Translations under genes and position numbers: made by a program
The notes under the pieces: model-generated
Told to the model about the DNA's origin: nothing
The model's input: the letters and a program-made list of their open reading frames with translations, nothing else
Databases searched by the model: none
Assembly: GCF_014648575.1 (NCBI RefSeq)
Contig: NZ_BMRJ01000005.1
Coordinates: 22,457-86,456 of the forward strand
DNA: 64,000 nucleotides
Source: Agromyces mediolanus
Lineage (GTDB): Bacteria > Actinomycetota > Actinomycetes > Actinomycetales > Microbacteriaceae
Reading direction: 5' to 3'
Shown here: positions 54,222-63,955 of the stretch, in pieces
Position numbering within the stretch: position 1 is the first letter of the stretch
Layout of the letters: every line of letters begins with the position of its first letter

Positions 54222-54986
54222 TCACAGCACCTTCGAGAGGAACGCCTTCGTGCGCCCATGCTGCGGCCGCACGAGCACCTCCTCCGGGGTGCCGTGCTCG
54301 ACGACGACCCCGCCGTCCATGAACGTCACCGTGTCGGCGACCTCACGGGCGAAGCCCATCTCGTGGGTCACGACGATCATGGTCATGCCGCTCTCGGCGA
54401 GGGACTTCATGACGTCGAGCACCTCCCCCACGAGCTCCGGGTCGAGCGCCGAGGTCGGCTCGTCGAAGAGCATCAGGTCGGGGGTCATCGCGAGCGCCCT
54501 GGCGATCGCGACGCGCTGCTGCTGCCCGCCGGAGAGCTCGCGCGGGTAGGCATCCGCCTTGTCGGCGAGTCCCACCCGCTCGAGCAGCTCGATCGCGCGC
54601 TGCCGCGCCTCCGAGCGTTGGGCGCGCTTCACGAAGACCGGGGCGCAGGTGATGTTCTCGAGCGCGGTCATGTGCGGGAACAGGTTGAACCGCTGGAACA
54701 CCATGCCGATGTTCTCGCGCTGCGCGGCCGCCTCGGCGGGCTTCAGCTCGTGCAGCCGCTCCCCGTGCTCGCGGTAGCCGATGAGCGTGCCGTCGACCTC
54801 GATGCGGCCCGAGTCGATCGACTCGAGGTGGTTGATGCAGCGCAGGAACGTCGATTTGCCGGAGCCGGACGGGCCCAGCAGGCAGCTCACCTCGCCGCGA
54901 CGCACCTCGAGGTCGATGCCCTTGAGCACGTGCGTGTCCCCGAAGGACTTGTGCACCTCCTGCGCGCTGACCTTGATGTCGCTCAT
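54222..54986 (-). CDS. Amino-acid ABC transporter ATP-binding protein (GlnQ type)
   Basis: A 254-residue ATPase of the polar amino acid importer class. Walker [19 protein letters not shown] (the CINHLE ending is typical of this class), Q-loop [12 protein letters not shown], signature [17 protein letters not shown], and Walker [15 protein letters not shown] are intact. The start overlaps the permease stop (ATGA). Confidence 0.93.
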   Translation of the reverse strand: MSDIKVSAQEVHKSFGDTHVLKGIDLEVRRGEVSCLLGPSGSGKSTFLRCINHLESIDSGRIEVDGTLIGYREHGERLHELKPAEAAAQRENIGMVFQRFNLFPHMTALENITCAPVFVKRAQRSEARQRAIELLERVGLADKADAYPRELSGGQQQRVAIARALAMTPDLMLFDEPTSALDPELVGEVLDVMKSLAESGMTMIVVTHEMGFAREVADTVTFMDGGVVVEHGTPEEVLVRPQHGRTKAFLSKVL

Positions 54987-56008
54987 CGAGCGTCTCCTTC
55001 CGTCATCCCCGCGACGTCCGACATCCCCGCGCCCTCCGGTGCGCCCGCGCCGCTCGGTGCGGCGACGGTCTCCGGGCTCGCGAGCACGACCGGGGCCCGA
55101 TCGGCGCGATCCTGGCGCCTGCGGCGCTTCGGCGTCGCGCCGTGCCCGAGCTGGCCGCGCGAGAAGTGCTTCTCGAGCCGGCTCTGGCCGATCATCATGA
55201 TCGAGGTGAAGAACAGGTACCAGACGGAGGCCACCAGCAGCAGCGGGATCGGGTTCAGCGTCGCCGCCGAGATGTCCCGCGTGCGCGTGTAGAGATCCCA
55301 GCTGAACGGCACGGCCGTGACGAGCGAGGTCGTCTTCAGCATGGAGATGACCTCGTTGCCCGTCGGCGGGATGATCACGCGCATCGCCTGCGGGATGACG
55401 ACCTTCCGCATGGTGAGCCACCAGCCCATGCCGAGCGCGGAGGCGGCCTCCGTCTGGCCGGGGTCGATGGAGAGCAGCCCGGCCCGCACGATCTCCGCCA
55501 TGTACGCGGCCTCGTTGAGCGCGAGCCCGAGCACGGCGATCCAGAACAGCGGGATCACGTCCGCGGTCTCCAGCACGAGCCACGGCTCCATGAACGGCAG
55601 GCCGAGGTTGATCGTCTGGTAGATCGAGCTGAGCAGGCCCCAGAACACGAGCTGGACGTACACCGGGGTGCCGCGGAAGAACCAGATGACGCCCCAGGCG
55701 ATCGCCCGCAGCACGGGGTTGTCGGTCTCGCGCATGACCGCGAGCACGATGCCGACGACGACCGCGCCGATCATCGCGAGGAAGGTCAGGGCGAGCGTCA
55801 CGCCCGCCGCCTGGATGACCCGGACGTCGAACAGGTAGAGCGCGAACGCGGGCCAGTCGTACGCCTCCCGCTGCGCGGCGTCGATGATGAACGCGAGCAG
55901 CAGGAAGATGAGCGCGAAGGCCAGGAGGTTCCGCCACGGATGCCGCAGCGGCACCGCCTGGATCGGCTTCGGGCGCGCCACCGGGACGGCGCGGGTGATC
56001 TCGGACAC
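54983..56008 (-). CDS. Amino-acid ABC transporter permease
   Basis: A 341-residue His/Glu/Gln/Arg-type permease. Family motif [20 protein letters not shown] then [20 protein letters not shown] forms the ATPase-coupling loop. One extra N-terminal helix (about residues 33-48) and a basic C-terminal tail rich in Pro/Ala are present. GTG 56008 begins 5 bases after the binding-protein stop. Confidence 0.92.
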   Translation of the reverse strand: MSEITRAVPVARPKPIQAVPLRHPWRNLLAFALIFLLLAFIIDAAQREAYDWPAFALYLFDVRVIQAAGVTLALTFLAMIGAVVVGIVLAVMRETDNPVLRAIAWGVIWFFRGTPVYVQLVFWGLLSSIYQTINLGLPFMEPWLVLETADVIPLFWIAVLGLALNEAAYMAEIVRAGLLSIDPGQTEAASALGMGWWLTMRKVVIPQAMRVIIPPTGNEVISMLKTTSLVTAVPFSWDLYTRTRDISAATLNPIPLLLVASVWYLFFTSIMMIGQSRLEKHFSRGQLGHGATPKRRRRQDRADRAPVVLASPETVAAPSGAGAPEGAGMSDVAGMTEGDAR

Positions 56009-56013
56009 GCGGA

Positions 56014-56928
56014 CTACTCGGTGCCGGCGTTGACCGTGATGGCGTCGAGACGCCCGGCTTCGACGCCCCAGAACTCGAGGATCTCGTCGTAGGTGCCGTC
56101 GTCGTGCAGCTCCTGCACGGCGGCCGCGAAGGCGGCGACGAGCTCGTCGTTGCCCTTCTTGAACGGTGCGCCGGCGGGGAGCGTCTCGTAGATCTCCGAG
56201 GCGACGAGCTTGCCTCCGCTGTTCTTCACGGCGTAGCTCACGACGGGCGAGTCGGCGACGAACGCGAAGGCGCGGCCGAGGGTCACCGCGGCGACCATCT
56301 CGTCGGTCGTGTCGTAGCCCATGACCTCGATCGAGCCCTTGCCCTCGGCGGCGCAACGCTTCTCGACCTCGGGGAGGTAGTAGAGCGGGGCGGAGCCGCC
56401 GTTCGGCACCGAGATCTTCTGGCCGCAGATGTCGAGCTCGTCGCTGATCGGGTTCTCCTTCAGCGAGCCGAACTGGTTGCCGGCGAGGAAGAAGTCGACC
56501 ATGTCGAAGTTCTCCTGGCGCTTCACGGTGTCGTAGTACCCGGCGATGCCGGAGTCGTACGTGCCGAGCTCGATCTTCGGGATGATGTTCTCGAATTTCG
56601 AGATCTCGTTCTTGGGCTCGAGGCCGAGCTTCACGATGGCCGCGTTCATGAGGTCGACCTCCCACCCGATCGGGTTGCCGGCGTCGTCCTTGAACTCGTT
56701 CGGCGGGTAGGTCGCGTCGACGGCGAGCACGAACGTTCCGCGCTCGACGATGTCGGCCGGCAGCAGCTTCGCCGCCGCCTCGCTCTTCTCGATCTTCGAG
56801 AGGTCGACGGCCGAGTTCGCCGAGGCGGTGCCGCCCTCCGCGGCCTGCTGCTCGGCGTCGGCCGCGGCCGTGCAGCCGCTCAGGGCGAGCGCGGTGAGGG
56901 CGGCCGCGGCGATGAGGCGCTTCTTCAT
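56014..56928 (-). CDS. Amino-acid-type ABC substrate-binding lipoprotein
   Basis: A 304-residue lipoprotein with signal [10 protein letters not shown] (lipidated Cys19). The ligand-binding fold is the family 3 type: [36 protein letters not shown], and [14 protein letters not shown]. The ligand is unknown; a peptide-like or N-acyl compound is possible given the amidohydrolase next door. AAGGAA precedes ATG 56928. Confidence 0.9.
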   Translation of the reverse strand: MKKRLIAAAALTALALSGCTAAADAEQQAAEGGTASANSAVDLSKIEKSEAAAKLLPADIVERGTFVLAVDATYPPNEFKDDAGNPIGWEVDLMNAAIVKLGLEPKNEISKFENIIPKIELGTYDSGIAGYYDTVKRQENFDMVDFFLAGNQFGSLKENPISDELDICGQKISVPNGGSAPLYYLPEVEKRCAAEGKGSIEVMGYDTTDEMVAAVTLGRAFAFVADSPVVSYAVKNSGGKLVASEIYETLPAGAPFKKGNDELVAAFAAAVQELHDDGTYDEILEFWGVEAGRLDAITVNAGTE

Positions 56929-56987
56929 TTCAGTTCCTTCGGTTGGGGGGATGGATGGGGCAGGTCGGTGGTGCGGTGAGACGGGGG

Positions 56988-58661
56988 TCAGGCGGGGACG
57001 GCGTCCGCGGCGTGCACGAGGGCGCCGTCGACGTACACGAGCGCCGCCCGGGTGAGGTGGAGCTCCGCGACGGGCGCGGCGAAGGGGTCCCGGTCGGCGA
57101 CGACGAGGTCGGCGAGCTGCCCGGGCGCGATCCGCCCGAGCTCCTCGTGCCGGCCGTTCGCCTCGATCCCGCCGAGCGTGTAGGCCCGCAGGGCGACGTC
57201 GAGCTCGAGGCGTTCCTCCTCGAGGAACACGCGCGGGTTGTAGTCGGGATGACCCTCGGGCATCCGCCGGTTGACGGCGACGTGGATGCCGAGCCAGGGG
57301 TCGGCGGAGGTGACCGGCCAGTCCGAGCCGCCGCAGAGGTGGCTGCCGGCGCGGTGCAGCGAGCCGAACGGGTACTGGTGCCCGACGCGCTCCTCGCCGA
57401 GGAAGGGCACGGTGAGTTCGACCATCTGCGGGTCGTAGCTCGCCCAGAGCGGCTGCATGTCCGCCGAGGCGTTGAGCTCGGCGAAGCGCGGCACGTCGGC
57501 GGGGTTGATGATCTGGATGTGCGCGAGCAGGTGCATCGTGGTGGACGCCGGGCCGTTCGCCCGCCGGGCGGCCTCGATCGCGTCGAGCGCGCCGCGCACC
57601 GCCTGGTCCCCCAGCGCGTGGAAGTGCACCTGGAAGCCGAGCCGGTCGAGTTCGGTGACGTACTCGGGCAGCTTCGCCGGGTCGACGAAGGCGATGCCGC
57701 TGTTGTCGCTGTGGCGGCACTCGCGGCCGGGCACGAGGTAGGGCTCGATCATCGCGGCGGTCTGGTTCTCGGCGACACCGTCCTGCATGATCTTCACCGT
57801 GTCGGCGCGGAAGCGGCCGCCGGCGACGGCGGCGCGCTTCTCGAGGAACGCCGGGATCTGCTCGAGCCCGAGCGAACGCTCCCACCAGAGCGCGCCGTTC
57901 ACCCGGCCGATGAGCTCGCCGCGCGCCTCGGCGCGGCGGTAGACGTCGTAGAAGAGCGGGCTGTGGTTGCCGTACTGGCCGATCAGGGCGTCCTGCCAGC
58001 TCGTGATGCCGTAGCCGACGAGCTTCCGCTGGCCGACGCGGAATCCCGCGTACATGTCGTCGAAGCTCGGCTCCGGCGCGTGGCGGAGCGCCAGCATCCG
58101 CGCGCCCTCGTGCAGGGTGCCCGTGGGCTCCCCCGCGGCGTCGCGCTCGATCCGGCCGTCGGCCGGGTCGGGGGTGTCGCGGTCGATGCCGCAGCGGCGC
58201 AGGGCCTCGGCGTTCACCCAGGCGCTGTGGTGGTCGCGGTTCGACAGGATGATCGGGCGGTCGGCGCAGATCGCGTCGAGGTCGGCGCCGAGCGGCGCGC
58301 CGCCCGGGAAGGCGGCCTGCTGCCAGCCGGCCCCGACGATCCACTCGACGTCGGGGTTGCGCTCGACGTAGTCGCGCACGAGCTCCAGGTAGTCCTCGCG
58401 CGTGTAGCCCTCCGAGAGGTCGCAGCCGAGCATCTCCATGCCGGCCTCGACGGGGTGGACGTGCGCGTCGTTCATGCCGGGGTGCAGCAGCCGGCCGTCG
58501 AGCTCGACCACCTCGGTGTCCGGTCCGATCGCGGCGAGCACCTCCTCGCCCACGAGCACGATGCGACCGCCGGAGACCCCCACGTGCGTGGGCCCTGCGT
58601 GGTAGCGCTCTCCGTCGAACAGCGCGCCGTTTGTGAACGCGAGATCGAGTGCGTCGGTCAA
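56988..58661 (-). CDS. YtcJ-like metal-dependent amidohydrolase
   Basis: A 557-residue amidohydrolase family 3 enzyme. Metal-site pieces are visible: MNDAHVHPVEAG, KIMQDGVAENQTAAM, HFHALGDQAVRGALD, LLAHIQI, and GGSDWPV. Such enzymes hydrolyse amide or ester bonds of small molecules, and substrates of YtcJ types are mostly unknown. TTG 58661 follows a strong AAGGAG. It is the first gene of the operon that encodes the importer downstream, so it probably acts on the imported compound. It is divergent from a LacI regulator with a shared operator. Confidence 0.9.
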   Translation of the reverse strand: MTDALDLAFTNGALFDGERYHAGPTHVGVSGGRIVLVGEEVLAAIGPDTEVVELDGRLLHPGMNDAHVHPVEAGMEMLGCDLSEGYTREDYLELVRDYVERNPDVEWIVGAGWQQAAFPGGAPLGADLDAICADRPIILSNRDHHSAWVNAEALRRCGIDRDTPDPADGRIERDAAGEPTGTLHEGARMLALRHAPEPSFDDMYAGFRVGQRKLVGYGITSWQDALIGQYGNHSPLFYDVYRRAEARGELIGRVNGALWWERSLGLEQIPAFLEKRAAVAGGRFRADTVKIMQDGVAENQTAAMIEPYLVPGRECRHSDNSGIAFVDPAKLPEYVTELDRLGFQVHFHALGDQAVRGALDAIEAARRANGPASTTMHLLAHIQIINPADVPRFAELNASADMQPLWASYDPQMVELTVPFLGEERVGHQYPFGSLHRAGSHLCGGSDWPVTSADPWLGIHVAVNRRMPEGHPDYNPRVFLEEERLELDVALRAYTLGGIEANGRHEELGRIAPGQLADLVVADRDPFAAPVAELHLTRAALVYVDGALVHAADAVPA

Positions 58662-58705
58662 CCCTGACTCCTTGGTACTCTGACAACCGTTGGCATTCCG
58701 GCGAA

Positions 58706-58719
58706 CTTAATCGTTTAAG
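58706..58719. promoter_or_regulatory. LacI-type operator
   Basis: CTTAATCGTTTAAG is a near-perfect palindrome (CTTAA-NCGN-TTAAG) with the central CG typical of LacI-family operators. It lies between the divergent amidohydrolase and LacI genes and overlaps the -35 position of the lacI-side promoter (-10 TAGCCT, 58730-58735). Confidence 0.65.
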
Positions 58720-58818
58720 GAATGACGGGTAGCCTATTGACGGGCACCGGCATTGTCAACGCGTTCGACGACGCCGTCCGGTCCCCGCAGTTCGACCTCG
58801 GCACCCCGGAAGGCAGGC

Positions 58819-59808
58819 GTGGGAACGACACTCAAGGACCTCGCAGGACACCTCGGCATCTCGGCCGCCGCCGTCTCGATGGCGCTGAACGGCAAGCCCG
58901 GGGTGTCCGAGCAGACGCGCGAAGAGGTGCGCCGCGCCGCCGAGGAGCTCGGCTACCGGCCGAACCGTACGGGCCAGGCGCTCCGCTTGAGCCGCACCAA
59001 CACCATCGGCGTCTACTTCCCCTCGACCGTCATGGAGTACTCGCTCTACTTCGCCGAGATCATGCGCGGGATCGTGGCCGGGTTCGCCGACACCGAGCTC
59101 TCGCCTCTCCTCCTGCCCTCGGCGGGCGACACGGGACATGTGCGGGACTTCCCGGACGTCGACGGCTTCGTCGTCGTCGAACCGCACTCCGACGATCTCG
59201 GCATGTTCGAGCTGCTGCGCAGCGGCCGAGCGACGGTCTGCATCGACCCCCCGCCGGCCTCGGCCGAGGCGCCGTGGGGCGTCGTCGAGGCGGATGCCCC
59301 GGCCGCCACCCGCGACAGCCTGCGGCATCTCGTCGCCCGGGGCGCCGTTCGCCCCGGGCTCCTCACGATCGAGTCCGTCTCCGAGTGGAGCCGCACCATC
59401 GAGGCCAGCTACCGCGGCTGGTGCGCCGAACACGGCATCGACCCCGCGGTCATCGCGATCAGCGCGAGGCAGAGCAACGAGGAGATCCTGGAGCTCCTCG
59501 GGCAGGAGCTCGGTGCCCCGGTCCCGTGCGACGGGCTCTTCGTCGCAGGCGACGCGGTCGCCCCTCGCATCGCCGGTCTGCTGCGCACCATGGGCCGCTC
59601 CCCCGACGGCGGATTCCCGCTCGTCTCGGGCGTCGACAGCACGATGATGGAGTTCCACACGCCGCCGATCTCGGCGATCGATCTGAACCCCTACGGCTAC
59701 GGCATGCACGCCGCCCGCATGATGGCGGCGCTGCTGCGCGAGCCGGGCCGGCCCGCTGCACCCCGCATCGAGCAGCTCCCGGCGCCGCTCATCGTGCGCG
59801 GCACCTGA
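58819..59808 (+). CDS. LacI family transcriptional regulator
   Basis: A 329-residue repressor-type regulator. The helix-turn-helix and hinge are TTLKDLAGHLGISAAAVSMA then LNGKPGVSEQTREEV and LGYRPN (residues 3-50). The rest is a periplasmic-binding-protein-like effector domain (TNTIGVYFPSTVMEYSLYF onwards). GTG 58819 is chosen because GGAAGG lies 5-6 bases upstream; a TTG at 58753 adds unconserved sequence. It probably senses the compound handled by the divergent amidohydrolase/importer operon and represses both directions. Confidence 0.88.
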   Translation: MGTTLKDLAGHLGISAAAVSMALNGKPGVSEQTREEVRRAAEELGYRPNRTGQALRLSRTNTIGVYFPSTVMEYSLYFAEIMRGIVAGFADTELSPLLLPSAGDTGHVRDFPDVDGFVVVEPHSDDLGMFELLRSGRATVCIDPPPASAEAPWGVVEADAPAATRDSLRHLVARGAVRPGLLTIESVSEWSRTIEASYRGWCAEHGIDPAVIAISARQSNEEILELLGQELGAPVPCDGLFVAGDAVAPRIAGLLRTMGRSPDGGFPLVSGVDSTMMEFHTPPISAIDLNPYGYGMHAARMMAALLREPGRPAAPRIEQLPAPLIVRGT

Positions 59809-59836
59809 GCCGAGCCGCGCCGCGCGCGGGGCGCCG

Positions 59837-60565
59837 TCAGTCCCGGCCGCTCGCCGCCGCGACGACGGTCTGCACGGCGTGGTCCGCCTCCGTCACGATC
59901 TCGGCGAGTGCGCGCGAGGCATCCTCGGCGCGCCCCTCGGCGACCGCGAAGGCGACCTCCTGGTGCAGGCGGAGGGCCGCCGGATTCGCCTCGTGCGGCA
60001 TGAGGTCGTGGGCGGTCCGGCCGCGGAGCACCTCGCCGATCACCGGGCCGAGCGCGGCGAAGAAGTGGTTGCCCGAGGCATCCAGGACCGCGGCGTGGAA
60101 GGCGATGTCGTGGTCGAGGTACGGGGCCCCGTCGGCCTCGCGGGACTGCTCCGCCATGCCGGTCACCGCCGCGAAGATCGCGGCGCGCTGCTCGGCCGTC
60201 GCGTGCTGGGCCGCGAGGCCGGCCGCGAGCGGCTCCACCCCGCTGCGCAGCTGCGAGAGGGCGTGCAGTACGTCGAGGCGCTCCGGGCCGGCGAGGCGCC
60301 ACCGGATCAGCCGGGGGTCGTACGGGTTCCAGCGCTCGCTCGGCAGGATCTCGACGCCGGCCCGGCGTCGCACCTCGACGAGCCCCATCGACTCGAGCAC
60401 CCGCACAACCTCGCGGAGCGCCGAGCGAGACGCGCCGAAGCGCTCCGCGACCTCGGTCGTCAGGATGCGCGAACCGGGCGCGAGCCGCCCGGAGACGATC
60501 TCGGCGCCGAGTGTCTCGATCACTCGCTCGTGGAGGGCGGAGGACCCGGGCGACGCTGCATCCAT
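59837..60565 (-). CDS. GntR family regulator (FadR subgroup)
   Basis: A 242-residue regulator. The winged helix is ERVIETLGAEIVSGRLAPGS, TEVAERFGASRSALREVVRV, then LESMGLVEVRRRAGVEIL. The C-terminal all-helical FCD domain has the metal-site pieces YLDHDIAFHAAVLDASGN and LHQEVAFAV. ATG 60565 lies 6 bases after GATAAT (60572-60577, minus strand). It is divergent from the polyamine-type ABC operon, whose promoter contains a matching palindrome, so it most likely represses that operon. Confidence 0.88.
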   Translation of the reverse strand: MDAASPGSSALHERVIETLGAEIVSGRLAPGSRILTTEVAERFGASRSALREVVRVLESMGLVEVRRRAGVEILPSERWNPYDPRLIRWRLAGPERLDVLHALSQLRSGVEPLAAGLAAQHATAEQRAAIFAAVTGMAEQSREADGAPYLDHDIAFHAAVLDASGNHFFAALGPVIGEVLRGRTAHDLMPHEANPAALRLHQEVAFAVAEGRAEDASRALAEIVTEADHAVQTVVAAASGRD

Positions 60566-60623
60566 CCCCCGATTATCTCGGACTGTCGGTGACGAAGTAA
60601 TGTCGGACCCGTTTCGATCGGAT

Positions 60624-60652
60624 TTGAAATATGACCTACATATAACCATAAT
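60624..60652 (+). promoter_or_regulatory. Sigma-70 promoter of the polyamine-type ABC operon
   Basis: TTGAAA (60624-60629) and CATAAT (60647-60652) are separated by exactly 17 bases in a locally AT-rich patch. This is the most canonical promoter in the window. Confidence 0.65.
60629..60643 (+). promoter_or_regulatory. Candidate GntR operator in promoter spacer
   Basis: ATATGACCTACATAT is an inverted repeat with 5-bp arms (ATATG/CATAT) lying between the -35 and -10 boxes, where a bound repressor would block RNA polymerase. The divergent GntR gene is the obvious candidate. Confidence 0.5.
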
Positions 60653-60729
60653 CAGAATCCCCGGACTGATCGCTCCCCCGCTGGACGCTCACGAGGGCCT
60701 GAGTTCCAACGACGCAACGGGAGAACGAG

Positions 60730-61821
60730 ATGAGCACGGACGCGAGCGGCGGTTCGACCCTCGAACTGCGAGGGGTCACGAAGCGATTCGGCGGCAGCAC
60801 CGTCGTCGACTCCCTCGACCTCGTGCTGCGCCCCGGCGAGTTCGTCTCCCTGCTCGGTCCGTCCGGCTGCGGCAAGACCACCACGCTGCGCATGATCGCC
60901 GGCTTCGAGCAGCCCGACTCCGGAAGCATCCTGCTCGACGGCGCGGAGATCGGCGGACTCCCCGCGAACAAGCGCGAGGTCAACACGGTCTTCCAGTCCT
61001 ACGCGCTCTTCCCGCACCTCACCGTGGCCGGCAACGTCGCGTACGGACTCCGCCAGCGGCGCGTCGCCAAGGCCGAGATCGCCGAGCGCGTCGCCGAGAC
61101 CCTGCAGCTCGTGCGCCTGGACCGCTTCGCCGACCGCAAGCCCGCGCAGCTCTCGGGCGGGCAGCAGCAGCGCGTCGCGCTCGCCCGCGCCCTCGTCAAC
61201 CGCCCCCGCGTGCTGCTCCTCGACGAGCCGCTCGCCGCGCTCGACCGCCAGCTGCGCGAAGAGGTCCAGATCGAGCTGCGCCTGATCCAGACCCGGCTGC
61301 GCACGACCTTCCTCTTCGTGACCCACGACCAGGGAGAGGCACTCGCGATGAGCGACCGCGTCGCCATCATGAACGGCGGCCGCATCGAGCAGCTCGACGA
61401 GCCCGAGACCGTGTACGAGCGGCCCGCCACCCGCTTCGTCGCCGGCTTCGTCGGGCAGCAGAACTTCTTCGACGACGTGCGCACGGACGCGGGCGTGCTC
61501 GTCGACGCTGACGGCGTCCGGTTCCTGCCCGCCTCAGCGCCCCCGGCCGGAGCCGCCGCCACCGTCGCGATCCGACCGGAGGCGATCACGCTCCGCCCCG
61601 AGTCGGCGGAGATCCCGGTGAACGCCTGCGCCGGCGTCGTCGAAGCCGTCAACACGCTCGGCGACAGCCGCCAGTACGTGATCCGCGCCGCCTCCGGGCG
61701 CACCCTGGTGACCCGCTCCGCCCGAGTGACCGAGCCCCAGCGTTTCAGCCCCGGCGAGCGGGTCCTCGCCAGCTGGTCCCCCGACCACGTCGCGGTCTTC
61801 CCCGCGGCATCCGCAGCCTGA
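60730..61821 (+). CDS. ABC transporter ATP-binding protein (PotA type)
   Basis: A 363-residue ATPase with a C-terminal TOBE domain. Walker A GPSGCGKTTTLRMIAGFE, Q-loop VFQSYALFPHLTV, signature [16 protein letters not shown], Walker B VLLLDEPLAALDRQLR, and H-loop FVTHDQGEAL are intact. The TOBE part begins near residue 270 (AATVAIRPEAITLRP). The class imports spermidine/putrescine or similar cationic or organic compounds. First gene of the operon; GGGAGA lies upstream. Confidence 0.93.
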   Translation: MSTDASGGSTLELRGVTKRFGGSTVVDSLDLVLRPGEFVSLLGPSGCGKTTTLRMIAGFEQPDSGSILLDGAEIGGLPANKREVNTVFQSYALFPHLTVAGNVAYGLRQRRVAKAEIAERVAETLQLVRLDRFADRKPAQLSGGQQQRVALARALVNRPRVLLLDEPLAALDRQLREEVQIELRLIQTRLRTTFLFVTHDQGEALAMSDRVAIMNGGRIEQLDEPETVYERPATRFVAGFVGQQNFFDDVRTDAGVLVDADGVRFLPASAPPAGAAATVAIRPEAITLRPESAEIPVNACAGVVEAVNTLGDSRQYVIRAASGRTLVTRSARVTEPQRFSPGERVLASWSPDHVAVFPAASAA

Positions 61822-61841
61822 CCTCGAAGGAGCGCACGACC

Positions 61842-62993
61842 ATGACCGAGCACCGCATCCCCAAGATCCTCGTCCCGCGCTCCCGCGAGGCCGAGTTCAC
61901 CCGCCGGCTCTTCCTCACCGGCGTCGTCGGCGCCGGCGCGACGCTCGCGCTCGCCGCCTGCGCGCCCGACGGGGCCAACGGCGGCGGTTCCGGCTCGGGC
62001 GGCGGCTCCGGCACCATGCGCGTCTACTCGTGGTCGGGCTACGACGCGCCTGAGAACGTGAAGGGCTTCGCGCCGGGCGTCGCGATCGACTCCTACTCCT
62101 CGAACGAGGAGATGATCGCCAAGCTCGTCGCCGCGCGCGGCACGAGCGGGTACGACATCGTCATCCCGACGGGCGTCTTCGTGCCGCAGATGGCCGAGAA
62201 CCAGCTGCTCGAGAAGCTCGACCTCAGCCGCCTCAAGAACCTCGGCAACGTCGACGCGGCCTTCCTCGGCCAGGCATGGGACCCGGACAACACCTACACG
62301 GTGCCCAAGTACTGGGGCACCACCGGCTTCGCGTACGACACCCGCGTGATCACCCGCGAGCTCGTCTCGTGGGACGACTTCATCGACGCGGCGAAGAACG
62401 AGGCCAGCGGCCGCACCTCGCTCGCGGACGACCCGGGCGAGATCTGCGCCATCCTCTGCTTCGCCCGCGGTTGGGACCAGAGCACCCAGGACGAGGGCGA
62501 GCTCGCGAAGATCCGCACCTTCCTCGTCGACGAGCTGGCCCAGCACATCTCGGCCTTCGACTCGGCGCCCGGCAGCGGTGCGATCCCGCAGGGCTCGCAG
62601 GCCCTCGTGCACACCTGGAACGGCGAAGCCCGGCGCGGCATCATGGCGAGCTCCGAGCCCGACCGCTGGAAGTGGGTGCTGCCCACGCCCGACACCAACC
62701 TCTGGACCGACAACTGGGCCATCGTCAAGGGCGCCAAGAACGTCGACGCGGCCTACGAGTTCATCGACTACTCCCTCGGCCTCGAGCAGGCGGTGCGCAA
62801 CACCGAGTACGTCGGCTACGGCACCGGCATCGGCGCCGCCGAGGCTCAGCTCGCCGCCGCGGACGCGCCGCTGCTCGGGATGATCTTCCCGAGCGAGGAG
62901 GAGAAGCAGCGCATGTACACCGGCCAGATCAACGCCGCGCAGCAGACCCGCATGGAGATCGTCGCCGAGATGAAGGCGCGCGCGGGGGCATGA
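61842..62993 (+). CDS. ABC substrate-binding lipoprotein (PotD type)
   Basis: A 383-residue binding protein with a twin-arginine-type lipoprotein signal: TRRLFLTGVVGAGATLALAA with lipidated Cys40, then a Gly/Ser linker. The mature start MRVYSWSGYDAPENV is typical of spermidine/putrescine-type binding proteins (extracellular solute-binding family 1/8). Twin-arginine export of a lipoprotein is common in actinobacteria. The ligand is unknown. AAGGAG precedes the ATG. Confidence 0.9.
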   Translation: MTEHRIPKILVPRSREAEFTRRLFLTGVVGAGATLALAACAPDGANGGGSGSGGGSGTMRVYSWSGYDAPENVKGFAPGVAIDSYSSNEEMIAKLVAARGTSGYDIVIPTGVFVPQMAENQLLEKLDLSRLKNLGNVDAAFLGQAWDPDNTYTVPKYWGTTGFAYDTRVITRELVSWDDFIDAAKNEASGRTSLADDPGEICAILCFARGWDQSTQDEGELAKIRTFLVDELAQHISAFDSAPGSGAIPQGSQALVHTWNGEARRGIMASSEPDRWKWVLPTPDTNLWTDNWAIVKGAKNVDAAYEFIDYSLGLEQAVRNTEYVGYGTGIGAAEAQLAAADAPLLGMIFPSEEEKQRMYTGQINAAQQTRMEIVAEMKARAGA

Positions 62994-63955
62994 GCCGGAT
63001 GGCGAGAACACGGACCTCCGGGCGCGGGCCGCGCGGGTCCTCCACGCTGCTCGCGGTGCCGGGCGGGATCTGGATGCTGGTGTTCTTCATCGTCCCGATC
63101 CTGGTCGTCGTGTGGTACAGCTTCGGGCAGAAGCCCGGCCTCTACGGCACGCACGACAACTCCGTGCTCTCGCTCGACCGCTACGGCGAGGCGCTGAGCG
63201 GGGCGTTCCTGCTCACCTTCGCGAACACCCTGCAGATCGCGGTGATCGGCACGCTCATCTGCGTGCTGATCGCCGTGCCCTTCTCGTACTGGCTCGCGGT
63301 GAAGGTGACGCCGAAGTGGCGCTACGTGGTCCTCGCGCTCGTGCTCGTGCCGTACTGGACGAACTTCCTCATCCGCACCCTCGGCTGGCAGATCCTGCTC
63401 GCGCCGGAGGGCCCGGTGACCGTGCTGCTCCGGCAGCTCGGGCTCGTCGACGCCGCGTTCTCGATGCTCTACACGAAGGGCGCGGTGCAGCTCGGCGTGG
63501 TCTACAACTACCTGCCGCTCATGATCCTGCCGATCTTCGTCGCCATGGAACGGCTCACACCGGCGCTGCGCGAAGCCAGCAAGGACCTCGGCGCCGGGCG
63601 CTGGGGGACGTTCCGGCAGGTGACGCTGCCGCTCGCGGCCCCCGGCATCGTCGGCGGCGTCGTGCTCGTCTTCATCCCGCTGATGGGCGACTACATCACC
63701 GCCCAGGTGCTCGGCGGTGCGAAGGGCAACATGGTCGGGCAGATGATCGCCGGCCAGTTCCAGCAGGGGCAGAACTGGGCGCTCGGGTCGGCGATGAGCG
63801 TGACCCTGATCCTGATCACCTTGCTCAGCGTCGTGCTCGTGGGCGCCGTCGGCATCGTCTGCGGCGCGATCCTCCGGGCCCGCCGCCGGCTGCCGATCGA
63901 ACGAACCGCGGCCGCGGCGACGGCCGCACGCACCGGAACGGAGGTGCCGGCATGA
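62990..63955 (+). CDS. ABC transporter permease (PotB type)
   Basis: A 321-residue permease with about six helices (first near residues 22-40). The coupling loop is LREASKDLGAGRWGTFRQVT then LPLAAPGIVGG, and GDYITAQVLGG follows, typical of PotB proteins. The ATG overlaps the binding-protein stop (ATGA). Confidence 0.92.
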   Translation: MSRMARTRTSGRGPRGSSTLLAVPGGIWMLVFFIVPILVVVWYSFGQKPGLYGTHDNSVLSLDRYGEALSGAFLLTFANTLQIAVIGTLICVLIAVPFSYWLAVKVTPKWRYVVLALVLVPYWTNFLIRTLGWQILLAPEGPVTVLLRQLGLVDAAFSMLYTKGAVQLGVVYNYLPLMILPIFVAMERLTPALREASKDLGAGRWGTFRQVTLPLAAPGIVGGVVLVFIPLMGDYITAQVLGGAKGNMVGQMIAGQFQQGQNWALGSAMSVTLILITLLSVVLVGAVGIVCGAILRARRRLPIERTAAAATAARTGTEVPA

